DNA of 64,000 nucleotides from an archaeon (GCA_016432545.1 CP066694.1:1-64000); one strand, 5' to 3'; positions 7,727-16,799 are shown, counted from the first letter of the stretch. Program-made: numbers and translations. The notes: generated by a model not told the origin, from the letters alone.

Positions 7727-8491
7727 TCATCTCGCAACGGCATTCAGAACCTCTCGGCACCAGTCGGTCGCTTCTGCGTATTTCTCTCTAAGTTCAGAGA
7801 CGTCCGTGACATAGGATAGCCTCCTCAGCCGCTTCACAACGCCGGGGGGCAGCTCTGAGTCAACGTAGTGCGCCCTAAAGTCGAAGTGCACCGGGGTGTA
7901 TCTGATGCGAAGTGCCTCGATGAGTGTGGACAGTGTTATGGCTCTGTAGTCCTCTAGAGCCTCCAGTTGATGACCTCGCCCAATCTCTTTCGTGACATAG
8001 TTGTTGAAGATGGCGAACCTTGTCTTCAGCCTCAGCGCCCTATCCCTCCTCTTCTTGGCCTGCGCAGAACGATCGAGGTGCCTGACCTTCGCGGCGCCTG
8101 ACTTGTTGAAGTGGAAGACGTTCTTCCCGTGTACTTCCGGGGCGAGGAACATCTCTCGACTCTCGGGAGTCAAGACCGCAAGGTCCACGATTGCGAATTC
8201 CCCCGCGTCTCGAAGTTTGTAGAATTTCTGCGAAACTCCCTCGAACCCCAGTTGGACCACGTAGGTCTCGGAGATGGGCGAGATAGCCCTGAGAGCGCGC
8301 TCGATCTCTTGAAAGGTCTGGAGGACCTTTGCTCCCTCAACAAGGACGTAGAGGTCAAGGTCTGACCACCTGTCCACCCTGTCGAAGGACGCAGACCCTC
8401 CCTCCCAAAGGGCAAGGACGTGTCGCTTGGGACGCAGAGACCTGACTAGTGCCTGCACTATCGCGGACCTCGAGATGGGTTGGTTCGGCAC
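7727..8491 (-). CDS. nucleotidyltransferase-domain protein
   Basis: A 254-residue protein with a polymerase-beta-type nucleotidyltransferase core near the N-terminus: WEGGSASF (GGS), then RWSDLDLYVLV with the paired metal-binding aspartates, and IVDLAVLT as the third acidic strand. The C-terminal half is helical and resembles the substrate-binding part of aminoglycoside or lincosamide nucleotidyltransferases. Such enzymes transfer AMP to a small molecule or protein; the acceptor is unknown. The start is GTG 8491. It stands alone, convergent with the small gene at 7413. Confidence 0.7.
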   Translation of the reverse strand: MPNQPISRSAIVQALVRSLRPKRHVLALWEGGSASFDRVDRWSDLDLYVLVEGAKVLQTFQEIERALRAISPISETYVVQLGFEGVSQKFYKLRDAGEFAIVDLAVLTPESREMFLAPEVHGKNVFHFNKSGAAKVRHLDRSAQAKKRRDRALRLKTRFAIFNNYVTKEIGRGHQLEALEDYRAITLSTLIEALRIRYTPVHFDFRAHYVDSELPPGVVKRLRRLSYVTDVSELREKYAEATDWCREVLNAVAR

Positions 8492-8581
8492 GAGGCTTTC
8501 ATCCGGGTGACAGCAGATTCAAAGGTATCGAACCATCATCTCCGAGGAATCAGTGAACCTCCCTCTCGCGCTGGTTAGAAC

Positions 8582-9547
8582 TCAGATAGTTAAGACGACC
8601 TTGCCCCGAGTGTGCCTTCCCTCCAGATATAGGAGGGCGTCTGGGGTCTCACTGAGGGGATAGGTCCGGTCTATCTGCGGGGTCATCTCTCCGGACTCCA
8701 TCATCCCCTGCAGGATTTGCAGGTCCTTCTTGTTGATCTTTGCGATGTGGAAAACAACCTTCTTGCTTGACACCCGCGAGACCAAAATCGCCCTTAGCAG
8801 GCGAAACACGAATCCTATGAACCCCCGCCTGGGCCCGGCGTTCATGACCAGTGTCCCGTTGGGGGTCAGCACCCGCCTCAGGTCTGACAGCGAGCGATTC
8901 CCCGCGTTGTCGATGACGAGGTCGTAGAACCTCCCGTCCTTGACAAAGTCCACTTTGGTGTAGTCTAGGACGAGGTCTGCACCGAGTTTCTTTACAATCT
9001 CGACATTCCCGGTGCTGCACACGCCGGTCACGTTGGCCCCGAGCGACTTCGCAATCTGCACTGCGAAGGAGCCCACTCCTCCTGACGCGCCGTTGATCAG
9101 GACCTTCTGCCCCGCACGCATGCCACCCCAGTCGCGGAGGGCTTGGAGCGCAGTTATGCCTGCGATGGGGACGGCCGCAGCCTGTTCGAACGACACCCGT
9201 GCTGGCTTCGGCACCAGCCTGTCCTCCCGGGCGCTTGAGTACTCGGCCAGGGCCCCGAGACCTGTCCCGAAGACCTCGTCGCCCGGATGGAACTGGGTCA
9301 CCTTGGCGCCCACAACCTCTACGACCCCGGAGAGGTCGGACCCCAGCGGTCCGCGCTTGGGTCGGAGCAGACCGTTGCCGAACATTCGGACCATCAAGGG
9401 GCCCCTCACCGTGTACCTCTCGACCGGATTGATCGACGCAGCCTTGACTTTCACCAGGACGCGCTCTTCGGTGGGCGCCGGCTTCTCGACCTCTCTGAGC
9501 TCGAGGAGCTCGGGCGACCCGTACTTTCGATGGATTATCGCCTTCAT
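8582..9547 (-). CDS. MDR-family NAD(P)-dependent oxidoreductase
   Basis: A zinc-independent medium-chain dehydrogenase/reductase of the quinone oxidoreductase type, 321 aa. The N-terminal GroES-like domain starts MKAIIHRKYG, with ASINPVERY and GSDLSGVVEVVG. The Rossmann fold is marked by INGASGGVGSFAVQIAKSLGA, with a bound-cofactor region VLDYTK. The structural and catalytic zinc cysteines of classical alcohol dehydrogenases are absent. Likely substrates are quinones or enones, using NADPH. No operon partner is evident; the gene is 36 nt from the next one on the same strand. Confidence 0.85.
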   Translation of the reverse strand: MKAIIHRKYGSPELLELREVEKPAPTEERVLVKVKAASINPVERYTVRGPLMVRMFGNGLLRPKRGPLGSDLSGVVEVVGAKVTQFHPGDEVFGTGLGALAEYSSAREDRLVPKPARVSFEQAAAVPIAGITALQALRDWGGMRAGQKVLINGASGGVGSFAVQIAKSLGANVTGVCSTGNVEIVKKLGADLVLDYTKVDFVKDGRFYDLVIDNAGNRSLSDLRRVLTPNGTLVMNAGPRRGFIGFVFRLLRAILVSRVSSKKVVFHIAKINKKDLQILQGMMESGEMTPQIDRTYPLSETPDALLYLEGRHTRGKVVLTI

Positions 9548-9583
9548 GCTGCCCCTACCCTTCCCTCCACGCGCGCGAGAGCC

Positions 9584-10978
9584 TCAGGCATATTTCTTCA
9601 ACAACTCCTCGGTCCCGCTCATCATCTCGTCAAGCTCGATCGGCAGCCCTTCGAGCACGTCGCTGACCTGCTTCTTCGCCATTTCCGCGAGCAGCGTCCT
9701 GAGGTCCCTCGCCAGCTCTGCCGAGTCTGTGCTCTTCGACCCGTCCTCTGTCCTCAGGACTACGCGCGTCCCGACGACGTCCAGCGTGAACCTCTTGGTG
9801 TTGAGCGTCACCTTGCTCTGGGTTACCCTCAGCGTGTGAAGGGGGGTGTTAGTCTCGAGCTCTTGAGGCGAGTAGGAGAAGCCATCCGACCCTACCTTCA
9901 ATTTCATGGTGTCCTGCTTGAGGTCCAGCGAGCTCCCATTCCACTTCGCCTTGATCCCCCCGCCCGATGAGCTGATGTAGCTCGAGTCCCGGATTCCCTT
10001 GACAGACCACCAGGACGAGAACCTTCCGTGCTTCCCCCACTGGCGGCGACCGAACCACTTCTCCGAGGCCTCGTCCGCGTTGATCAGGATTGGGCCTATC
10101 TTGACCGTCTCACCGTTGGGCCCGCTCCTCACGCTCAGGGGGCCTATGTCCACAGAATCCTGGTACGGGTCCATCTTGACATGGACGAAGGGGGGAAGGT
10201 CCACCTCGAACTCTGTCTCCCCGACTATCGAATTCTCAACCTCAGTCTCCTTGATCAGGTCGCGCAGCTTCTTGCCCGTGAGCTTCTCCACCTGTTCCCC
10301 GGTCGCTTTCATGCCCCTGAACGGAACTCCGAAGCTCGTTACAGGTCCTGCGATAGTCGCGGTCACGCTGCCCATCGGAGTTTCGAAGACCGCATTCAGG
10401 TCACCGGAAACTACGCATCCGACCGTCCTCTTTGACTTCCTCACCGGCAGGCCTATCGAATCGGCCTTGACCGTGAGCTTGATCTCGCCCATGGTAGTGG
10501 AGGAAGTCGACTTGAGAAGCAACGCAGGTCCGGTGGCCTGGAGCTCTCTGGTCCTAGAGGAGCCTTGGCCGACGATGATCGATACCAGCCATAGGAAGAT
10601 CGCGGCGATGGCCAGGTTGGGAATCTCCATCCCGAAGACCGCCGGGTAGGCGTTGTCGCCTTGTAGAATGGCAATCCAGCCAAAGAACCAGATCAGGATA
10701 ATGATGAGGATGCATTGAAACCCCATGTTCCCAAGTAGGGTCGACACAGCCCGCGCGGCCCCCCTGCTCGTGTTCGTCCGGAATGCACTCGCGAAGAAGC
10801 CAGCGCCGAAAGACGCGGCCAGGAGCGTCTCCGAATACTGAGAAACGGCGAGGTACCCTCTTAGGAGCCAAACGAGGACTAGGACCGCCCCGATGGCATA
10901 GAACGCATTTGCTGTCCTTCGGGCGCCGTGGGCTAGGGTCCGCTCCTTTCCTATCTCAATCAACGCTCTCCCCTCCAA
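9584..10978 (-). CDS. membrane-anchored beta-rich protein, partner of HTH regulator
   Basis: A 464-residue protein with three or four hydrophobic segments in the first 140 residues, then a soluble part rich in alternating strands (FEVDLPPFVHVKM, SVDIGPLSVRSG, TVKIGPILINA) and a charged C-terminal helix. No family recognised. Its start overlaps the 3' end of the upstream winged-helix gene by 23 nt, so the two are one transcription unit and are probably functionally linked, for instance a membrane sensor or effector with its regulator. Which side the beta domain faces is not clear. Confidence 0.7.
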   Translation of the reverse strand: MEGRALIEIGKERTLAHGARRTANAFYAIGAVLVLVWLLRGYLAVSQYSETLLAASFGAGFFASAFRTNTSRGAARAVSTLLGNMGFQCILIIILIWFFGWIAILQGDNAYPAVFGMEIPNLAIAAIFLWLVSIIVGQGSSRTRELQATGPALLLKSTSSTTMGEIKLTVKADSIGLPVRKSKRTVGCVVSGDLNAVFETPMGSVTATIAGPVTSFGVPFRGMKATGEQVEKLTGKKLRDLIKETEVENSIVGETEFEVDLPPFVHVKMDPYQDSVDIGPLSVRSGPNGETVKIGPILINADEASEKWFGRRQWGKHGRFSSWWSVKGIRDSSYISSSGGGIKAKWNGSSLDLKQDTMKLKVGSDGFSYSPQELETNTPLHTLRVTQSKVTLNTKRFTLDVVGTRVVLRTEDGSKSTDSAELARDLRTLLAEMAKKQVSDVLEGLPIELDEMMSGTEELLKKYA

Positions 10979-11513
10979 GGGCCTCGTTCATCAGCGCAAG
11001 CGTCCTGACCAGAAGCCTGCCCCGCTTGGTCAGCTGGTACCCTCCCTCGTCCGCGTGGGCGACGAGCCCCATCCTGAGGAGGCTCTTCAGGTGATGAGAC
11101 ACAGAGGCAGCCTCAAGGTTCGTTGAGGCCTTCATCTCCGAGAACGTCCTGTCAGAAGAGTAGAGCATCTTGACTATCCTTATCCTCTCGATGTTCGCCA
11201 AAGACTTCAGAACGTCTGCGGCCGTCCCTTCGGGCATCCCCGACACTAGGTCATCGACGGCACGTTCCCCCTTCTCCACCAGGCTGGACCTCACGTTGTC
11301 GCGGATCAGCTTCACCAGGTCTTTGGCCACCACTGAGGACGGCTCCGCATCCCGAAGATCCCCGCTTCCGATATCGACCCTGATTGAACTCGCGGCGTCC
11401 CCGGATGACTCCCGCGCCTCGCGAAGTGCTTCCCTGAACTCGTTCCTGATCTCCTCCCGCAGGTGCTTGATCTCGTTCCTCAGGTCTTGGCTCAATTCCT
11501 TCTTGTCTTCCAA
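10956..11513 (-). CDS. ArsR-like winged-helix transcriptional regulator
   Basis: A 185-residue regulator. The N-terminal 90 residues are a charged, coiled-coil-prone region (DLRNEIKHLREEIRNEFREA). The C-terminal winged helix contains LKSLANIERIRIVKMLY, the recognition region ASVSHHLKSLLRMGLVAHA, and the wing GGYQLTKRGRLL. It starts at TTG 11513, and a TATA-like box lies at 11547-11555. A near-palindrome at 11578-11595 could be its operator. It overlaps and precedes the membrane protein gene. Confidence 0.85.
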   Translation of the reverse strand: MEDKKELSQDLRNEIKHLREEIRNEFREALREARESSGDAASSIRVDIGSGDLRDAEPSSVVAKDLVKLIRDNVRSSLVEKGERAVDDLVSGMPEGTAADVLKSLANIERIRIVKMLYSSDRTFSEMKASTNLEAASVSHHLKSLLRMGLVAHADEGGYQLTKRGRLLVRTLALMNEALGGESVD

Positions 11514-11546
11514 GTAAACTCGCCTATACTCCCTCCCCTATTGGGA

Positions 11547-11555
11547 TATATATTT
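11547..11555 (-). promoter_or_regulatory. TATA-like box for the wHTH/membrane operon
   Basis: Minus-strand AAATATATA about 38 nt before TTG 11513. The transcript would start near 11525 and carry a short leader. Confidence 0.5.
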
Positions 11556-11577
11556 CTTTACTTAAGACGCTTGTCGA

Positions 11578-11595
11578 GATAAATCAAGATTTACC
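11578..11595. promoter_or_regulatory. candidate operator (inverted repeat)
   Basis: GATAAATC-AA-GATTTACC forms arms matching at 7 of 8 positions, just upstream of the TATA-like box of the winged-helix gene. Autoregulation is inferred, not shown. Confidence 0.35.
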
Positions 11596-11634
11596 TCAAT
11601 CAGGCATGGCCTCCCTACAACTGTTGAAGGAAGT

Positions 11635-12342
11635 TCACTCTTCGATCGCACCCCCGATCCTCTGGAGGTGCTTCCTGAAGGTGTAGCTGGGGTCAAGTGC
11701 GCGCTCTTTCAGATAACCCGCGACCTGCAGCTGGTCCTGTAGCTTTCTCCCGCCTCTGATCTCGTCGGCCTGCTTCCTTTCGGTCTTGGAGATTGCTTGC
11801 GCGACCGAGAGCACCTCCTCGATGTCGTCGCCGGAGGCGAAGACCAGGCCGTCGTCATCCCCGAAGACGACGTCTGCCTTGGCCACAGTGAAGCTTCCCA
11901 CCCTGGCGGATTCGAGGGCGTCTGACTCTCTAGAATCAAGCCTCCGAGGTCCCGAAGGGCAGGCGCCTTGGCTGAAAATCGGCAGTCCAATCCTTCGGAG
12001 CTCTTCCGTATCTCTGTGGAGCCCCCATACGACAATCCCAGCGAGTCCGCCGGCCTTCGCCTCCAGGGCAGTCAGGTCTCCGATGCATGCCTCGTCTGTC
12101 CTACCGCCGTTGTCTATCACCAGGACTCCCCCTCGCCCGGACGAGGCCATCGCCTCGAGGAACACGTCGACGCTCCCATAGTGTTTAGCCGGGACCACGC
12201 TCCCTGAGACGCGGCTCCCAGGGATCAGCGGCCTGATCGTATCGGGAGCAGCCCGATAGGGCCGCTTCAACCGGAGACAAGCATCGGCTACGAGCGCCGA
12301 CGACAGGCCAGAGAATGTCTCTACCAATCCCCGGCTTGACAT
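11635..12342 (-). CDS. RraA-like aldolase/decarboxylase-family protein
   Basis: A 235-residue member of the RraA / 4-hydroxy-4-methyl-2-oxoglutarate aldolase fold. Typical features are [11 protein letters not shown] near the N-terminus, [16 protein letters not shown], and [18 protein letters not shown], which carries the Arg-Asp pair that binds substrate and metal in the aldolases. The later [12 protein letters not shown] and [14 protein letters not shown] are also typical. Family members act on 2-oxo acids or, in bacteria, inhibit RNase E. No neighbouring gene points to a substrate. Confidence 0.8.
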   Translation of the reverse strand: MSSRGLVETFSGLSSALVADACLRLKRPYRAAPDTIRPLIPGSRVSGSVVPAKHYGSVDVFLEAMASSGRGGVLVIDNGGRTDEACIGDLTALEAKAGGLAGIVVWGLHRDTEELRRIGLPIFSQGACPSGPRRLDSRESDALESARVGSFTVAKADVVFGDDDGLVFASGDDIEEVLSVAQAISKTERKQADEIRGGRKLQDQLQVAGYLKERALDPSYTFRKHLQRIGGAIEE

Positions 12343-12532
12343 CCCCTCGTCCCCGAACCGCTTGAACTAAAATGGGTTTGCCATGAACAGAGATAGCGCG
12401 CGAACCCCACCACAAGTTCTCTTCAACTATCTTGATGAGCAACGACAGTCTAGGGGATCTTTCCCGCAAGTCATTGTGGGGATTCGGCGACAGTCCCAAA
12501 TACCGTCTTCCCGACGAGCCCATCAAAGTGTT

Positions 12533-13966
12533 TTGGAGATTCTAACCCCGAGGATTGGTCGCAGCTCTTCCCTTCGCCTCGCCCTCACGGCGCTGTTCGC
12601 TGTCATGCTGTCCTCCCCCCTTGCATATGCTACTACCGCGCCGACGTCGATCGCTCCGGTGTGGACGGTCTTCAAGGGAGGGCCACACTCGGACGTGGGT
12701 TGGGGAGTCGCGACGGACGATTCAGGCTCCTCATACTTCGTCGGCAGCACGACGGTTCCGGGCCCGTTGGCTGACATTTTTGTCAGCAAGGTCGGACCGA
12801 ACGGGGCCTCCATCTGGAATGCTTCCTTTGACGGCGGTGGCGACGACGCTGCGTATCAGGTAGTCTGGCGGGCCGGGATGCTCTATGTAGGAGGAAGGTC
12901 CTTCGTATCGACCGACCACGAGCTGAACATGCTGGTGCAGGCCTACAACGCCTCCACCGGAGAGCTCGCCTGGTCGACTACGTGGGAGGTCTCTCCGGGT
13001 GCCGGATACAACGAAGTCGATGGCATCGTCCTTGAGGGAGACGACCTCTATGCCGCCGGATGGGCAGCCGTGCCCGGGCACTCCGAGGACCTCGGCCTGC
13101 TCAAACTCGACGCGCCCACGGGCCATGTCGTCTGGAATTCGACCTGGGGCACGAGCGGGTGGGACGAAGCTAATGGCGACATCGTTTTTGACTCCGCGCA
13201 CGTGTACGTCGCGGGCCGGTACAATTCCCCGAACCTCCTCTACGGGGGCCGGGCCTTGATTGCTTCGTTCAACAAGTCTGACGGGGCTTACGTGAAGAAC
13301 GCCACGTGGTGGGAGGGCTCCGGAGAGGCGGACTTCCTAGGGATGACGGGCGACTCGACCTCCCTTTATCCCGTGGGGATCTCCGCGACCACGGGCGACA
13401 GGATAGTGCTTCAGAAGTACGACCACGACCTGAAATTGGCATGGAGTTCGTACTGGGAGGGCTCGAAGTCGGAGTCGTCGAGAATGGTGAGGTTGACCGC
13501 CAACGGCACAGGCCTTGTGGTAGCTGGACAGACATCAAGCTTCGGGAACGGGGCTACCGACGCTCTCCTGCTCGGCTACGATCTTGGCGGGAACCTGAGA
13601 TGGTCAAGGACCTGGGGAGGAATCGGGAACGACCAGCCTCAGGGTCTGGCAATCGCTGGGGGGCTAGCGTTTGTCTCCGGGCAGACGACCAGCTTTGGTG
13701 CGGGCTCACAGGACGCATTCCTCGCCAAGTTCACTTTACCTGACCAAGGAAGTTCAACTACCTCGACAACTTCATCAATCCACTCTGTCACCACGAGTTA
13801 CGGATCGAGTTCGACCACTTCGACCGGTACCTCTTCATCCAAGGGCGGGGTCCCAGAATTCTCGCCAGGGTCTTACCTGCCACTTCTCATTGCCGCACTA
13901 GTAACGATCTCATACCTGTTCGCCCGCGCGCCAGCCAGGAAGCGCCGGAATCAAACGGTGACTTGA
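12533..13966 (+). CDS. secreted, membrane-anchored beta-propeller protein
   Basis: An extracellular protein of about 477 aa. After a signal-peptide-like SLRLALTALFAVMLSSPLAYA it has six or seven repeats with the pattern W...GG...D...VAT/VA...YVAG (for example TWGTSGWDEANGDIVFD, RTWGGIGNDQPQGLAIAG), as in SBBP-type propellers. A Ser/Thr-rich stalk follows, then PEFSPGSYLPLLIAALVTISYL and a basic tail as a C-terminal anchor. The frame is open back to 12383, but that part is not protein-like, so I choose TTG 12533. Probably a surface-layer-associated protein; ligand unknown. Confidence 0.75.
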   Translation: MEILTPRIGRSSSLRLALTALFAVMLSSPLAYATTAPTSIAPVWTVFKGGPHSDVGWGVATDDSGSSYFVGSTTVPGPLADIFVSKVGPNGASIWNASFDGGGDDAAYQVVWRAGMLYVGGRSFVSTDHELNMLVQAYNASTGELAWSTTWEVSPGAGYNEVDGIVLEGDDLYAAGWAAVPGHSEDLGLLKLDAPTGHVVWNSTWGTSGWDEANGDIVFDSAHVYVAGRYNSPNLLYGGRALIASFNKSDGAYVKNATWWEGSGEADFLGMTGDSTSLYPVGISATTGDRIVLQKYDHDLKLAWSSYWEGSKSESSRMVRLTANGTGLVVAGQTSSFGNGATDALLLGYDLGGNLRWSRTWGGIGNDQPQGLAIAGGLAFVSGQTTSFGAGSQDAFLAKFTLPDQGSSTTSTTSSIHSVTTSYGSSSTTSTGTSSSKGGVPEFSPGSYLPLLIAALVTISYLFARAPARKRRNQTVT

Positions 13967-14043
13967 CCTCTTATTGCCTGTCTCCCTCGACCAACACCAA
14001 AAACCGGGAAGCCTCTTCTACGCGTCCTAGCGGGTCGCCCACG

Positions 14044-14367
14044 ATGCCACAGTACGCGATAATCCAGAGCCACCCACCGGGCAACTGCCCTATCTCCGGC
14101 AAGGGCGCAAGAGACTGGGCAAACGAAACGCTCCCAAAGAGCGAAGAGCTTGCCAAGAAGATGGGAATTCGGATGGTTGTCCCATACATGCACCTCGACC
14201 CTGCCCACAAGGGACTCCTGCTCCTTGAAGGTCCGAGCGGAGAGACCGTGCGCGACTTCCTCATCCAGGGCGGGTTCTTCCACCTCCTGGACAGCGAGTT
14301 CTATTTTGTGACTCCCATCGCCGACCTCCTGAAAGCATCCGCGGGCATGCCCACGATCTTTCCATAG
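14044..14367 (+). CDS. small conserved hypothetical protein
   Basis: A 107-residue soluble protein starting MPQYAIIQSHPPGNCPISGK, with a central KKMGIRMVVPYMHLDPAHKG and ending in VTPIADLLKASAGMPTIFP. The pattern suggests a ferredoxin-like alpha/beta fold. ATG 14044 fits better than the upstream open frame to 13963, which overlaps the preceding gene's end. I do not recognise the family. Confidence 0.65.
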   Translation: MPQYAIIQSHPPGNCPISGKGARDWANETLPKSEELAKKMGIRMVVPYMHLDPAHKGLLLLEGPSGETVRDFLIQGGFFHLLDSEFYFVTPIADLLKASAGMPTIFP

Positions 14368-14414
14368 GGCCGCAGGCCTCTCTCCTTTTTCGAAACTAGT
14401 AAGCTCGCAGGCGC

Positions 14415-14765
14415 TTACTTCTGGACTATGCAGAAGTGATTTCCTTCCGGGTCTGAAAGGATCACGTAGTCGTGGCCCTCCCCGGGGTCTTTGACCAGGG
14501 TCGCTCCCAACTTCAGGAGCCTCTCCACTTCTGCCTTCTGGTCGTCAGCGTAGAGATCAAGGTGCACCCTGATCCTCCCAGAGACCGGCTTGTCCAGAAG
14601 GTTGAATGAGACGTTCGGGCTCTTCCCCTCGGGGTCCCTAAGGATGACCCATCCGTAAGCTGGGGGCCTCTTCGGGTCGTAGTGGAGCGCCTCCTGCCAG
14701 AACGAGTGCATCCGGTCAAAGTCGTTGCAGTCGAAGACGACGGACCCTATCCTGATGTCTGGCAT
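14415..14765 (-). CDS. VOC-family (glyoxalase-like) protein
   Basis: A 116-residue vicinal-oxygen-chelate protein with the two-module arrangement: RIGSVVFDCNDFDRMHSFWQ at the start, RVHLDLYADD in the second module, and DPEGNHFCIVQ at the end. The metal-ligand positions are only partly conserved (His in VHLDLY). Members include glyoxalases, dioxygenases and resistance proteins; this one cannot be assigned further. Its start is 3 nt after the stop of the Tag-like gene, so the two are co-transcribed. Confidence 0.8.
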   Translation of the reverse strand: MPDIRIGSVVFDCNDFDRMHSFWQEALHYDPKRPPAYGWVILRDPEGKSPNVSFNLLDKPVSGRIRVHLDLYADDQKAEVERLLKLGATLVKDPGEGHDYVILSDPEGNHFCIVQK

Positions 14766-14768
14766 GGC

Positions 14769-15245
14769 CTACTGGTGCTCGTGCGACGCAATCCAGGACT
14801 TCTCTTCTCTGTTTGGAGCCAGTGGATAGCCTGCCAGCCACAGGAACATCCTCGCAGACGAAGGCCCGATGTGGTGGAACCTCTCCTGCAGGTCCTCCTG
14901 CAGCCTGTCCTCCTCCTTACCGAAAGAGTCTAGGTACTTCTTGAACGACCCGAACTCTTTCTTGAGCTTCACGACCTCCCCGGCGTTATGAATCGTAGCC
15001 CTGACTTTCTTCTCGTTCCTCACGATCCCGGTATCCTTCATCAGCCTGCTCACATCCTTCTCGGTCATCTTCGAAACCGCGGCAGGGGAGAAGCCCTCGA
15101 AGGCCTCCATGAAGTTGGGCCACTTGTTCTCTATCATCCTCCAGTTCAACCCCGCAGCGAACATCGCGCGAGACATGCGGGCAAGGTACTCGTCGTCAGT
15201 GGACGCCGGCTTCGTCTTCCAAGATGGAGGCATGCGCCCAGCCAT
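14769..15245 (-). CDS. DNA-3-methyladenine glycosylase I-like protein
   Basis: A 158-residue protein of the Tag superfamily, shorter than the usual 180-190 residues. Recognisable are AAGLNWRMIENKWPNFMEAFEGF, then DVSRLMKDTGIVRNEKKVRATIHNA (helix-hairpin-like core), and a shortened C-terminus. The glutamate that E. coli Tag has just before AGLSW appears to be alanine, and the zinc ligands of bacterial Tag are not evident, so base excision of 3-methyladenine is uncertain. It is co-transcribed with the VOC protein. Confidence 0.7.
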   Translation of the reverse strand: MAGRMPPSWKTKPASTDDEYLARMSRAMFAAGLNWRMIENKWPNFMEAFEGFSPAAVSKMTEKDVSRLMKDTGIVRNEKKVRATIHNAGEVVKLKKEFGSFKKYLDSFGKEEDRLQEDLQERFHHIGPSSARMFLWLAGYPLAPNREEKSWIASHEHQ

Positions 15246-15345
15246 GGGGCCGCGCCCTTATCAGACTATCCAGCTCCAATAGTTTCACTGCCCACAATAA
15301 TCCCATTCGGCAAGCCCCTTATCCCATCCTCGGTCTTAGAAATGC

Positions 15346-15666
15346 ATGAGACAAGAAATAGAACTGACGGAAAGAACGGAGCCTACGCGAAGTGCCTTCA
15401 CGAGGGAGACCTTTGACATCCTCTTCGCCCTGGCCAAAAGGTCGACTTCAGCTGCAGAGCTCAGGGATTCATTGCCCATGAGCCAGCCCGACTGCGAATC
15501 CCTCGTCTCGGAGCTCCTGTCGGCCGCGCTACTGGACATCGTGCCGGGGCCACTGACTTCAAGAGAGGCGCAGAGGTTCTGCCTGACGGACAGAGGAGGC
15601 GCAGTCCTCCTGAGGATTCTCGAACAGACGTGCGAGATTCCGGAAGCCTCAGCTACGGTTCCCTGA
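15346..15666 (+). CDS. small winged-helix DNA-binding protein
   Basis: A 106-residue protein with one winged-helix domain: FDILFALAKRSTSAAELRDSL (helices 1-2), SQPDCESLVSELLSAALLDIV (recognition helix region), and the wing REAQRFCLTDRGGAVLL. Its last 14 nt overlap convergently with the end of the AbrB-PhoU gene. Role unknown; it could be a local regulator. Confidence 0.7.
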   Translation: MRQEIELTERTEPTRSAFTRETFDILFALAKRSTSAAELRDSLPMSQPDCESLVSELLSAALLDIVPGPLTSREAQRFCLTDRGGAVLLRILEQTCEIPEASATVP

Positions 15667-16663
15667 CCATCAGGTCTAGGGCAGTCTCCGAAATGTCAGC
15701 TCCGTACTCGGCGATTCTGCGGATGCTCTCAAGGACGAGCCGGACTGAGCCCACCTGGGCCCCGTTCATCCTCGCAGCGAGCATCTCTCCGCTCAGCTTC
15801 TCCTCGATCCTGGACACTTCGCCAGCCTTCCCTATCGCCTCTTCCGCGAACTTCGGGTCAAGGCGTAGTAGCGCGGTGACAGACCCCTCGAAAACCTTCC
15901 TCGAGAGTTCTGCCAGGTCTTTGATCCGCTTTAGTGAGCTCTCCGGGAGGGAGTTCAAAGCCTCGGCCTGCGATGCAATCTGGACCGCGTGGTCCCCGAC
16001 CCTCTCGACGCTCTTCGCGACTAGCCTGTAGCCCAGACAGTCCCTTGCAGAGCCCAATCCCATCTCCTGAATGACTGATCGGTCCCTGATGGCGATATTG
16101 AGCTGTCTCAGGATGAAGTGATAGAACCTGTCCACCTCGTCGTCCCTGTCTATCACCTCCTTGGCGAAGCCAGACTCGTCTGAGCGCAGTGCGGCGACGG
16201 AGTCGCTGACCATTCCGGAAGCGATGATCCCCATCCTCTCCACTGCCTTCTTCAGCGGCAGGTCGGCGTACCCTGAGAGGCATTGCGTGAGCAGGGCCGT
16301 CGGGGACTCCTCGATTATCTCCACTCCCACCAGCTTTCTTCGTATCCCGTCCCTTATCGCTCCCCTGAATGCGGCGTCTGCCTTGCCCAGGTTGACCCGG
16401 ACGACGTCGTACCCGGTCAGATAGTGCGAGATATAGTGTCGCAGCACACCGTCCCTGTCCATACCCGAGACGACGTCAATCGCGGCCTCCGGCTTGGAGA
16501 CCTGCCTAAGGTCCCGCCTGGGGACTATTAGGAGAGAATCGTCCGGCTGCGTTATCACCGCCACCGCATCCTTCGGTCTGAGCCCGACTTCCTTGACCCA
16601 ACTCTTGGGCAGTGAGACGACGAAGCTGTTACCTCCCGTGACCTGAACCTTGCGAAAGTCCAC
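15653..16663 (-). CDS. phosphate uptake regulator, AbrB-PhoU fusion
   Basis: A 336-residue regulator. The N-terminus VDFRKVQVTGGNSFVVSLPK followed by SWVKEVGLRPKDAVAV is a SpoVT/AbrB DNA-binding fold. Two PhoU helical bundles follow (HYLTGYDVVRVNLGK onward; SVERVGDHAVQIASQAE as the PhoU metal-site motif; RRIAEYGADISETAL in the second). The start is GTG 16663, 25 nt after a TATA-like box, so probably leaderless. It is divergent from pstSCAB-phoU and is its likely repressor or sensor, as for archaeal AbrB-PhoU proteins beside pst operons. Confidence 0.88.
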   Translation of the reverse strand: MDFRKVQVTGGNSFVVSLPKSWVKEVGLRPKDAVAVITQPDDSLLIVPRRDLRQVSKPEAAIDVVSGMDRDGVLRHYISHYLTGYDVVRVNLGKADAAFRGAIRDGIRRKLVGVEIIEESPTALLTQCLSGYADLPLKKAVERMGIIASGMVSDSVAALRSDESGFAKEVIDRDDEVDRFYHFILRQLNIAIRDRSVIQEMGLGSARDCLGYRLVAKSVERVGDHAVQIASQAEALNSLPESSLKRIKDLAELSRKVFEGSVTALLRLDPKFAEEAIGKAGEVSRIEEKLSGEMLAARMNGAQVGSVRLVLESIRRIAEYGADISETALDLMVREP

Positions 16664-16683
16664 GGTCCGGAGCAGGCAAGGAT

Positions 16684-16693
16684 GTATATATGT
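16684..16693 (-). promoter_or_regulatory. TATA-like box for the AbrB-PhoU gene
   Basis: Minus-strand ACATATATAC centred about 25 nt before GTG 16663. Confidence 0.55.
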
Positions 16694-16729
16694 GTGTCCG
16701 AAATCCACTTCGTCTCTATACTTCCTGTC

Positions 16730-16744
16730 GTCCACAATATGGAC
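16730..16744. promoter_or_regulatory. candidate Pho operator (inverted repeat)
   Basis: GTCCA-CAATA-TGGAC, with perfect 5-bp arms, lies between the divergent AbrB-PhoU gene and pstS. It is a candidate binding site for the regulator; position is the only support. Confidence 0.35.
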
Positions 16745-16799
16745 ACGTGGAATACTTCGGCGACCCCTAAAACCGGCGCGCCTGCGGGAAGGCTCGAAA

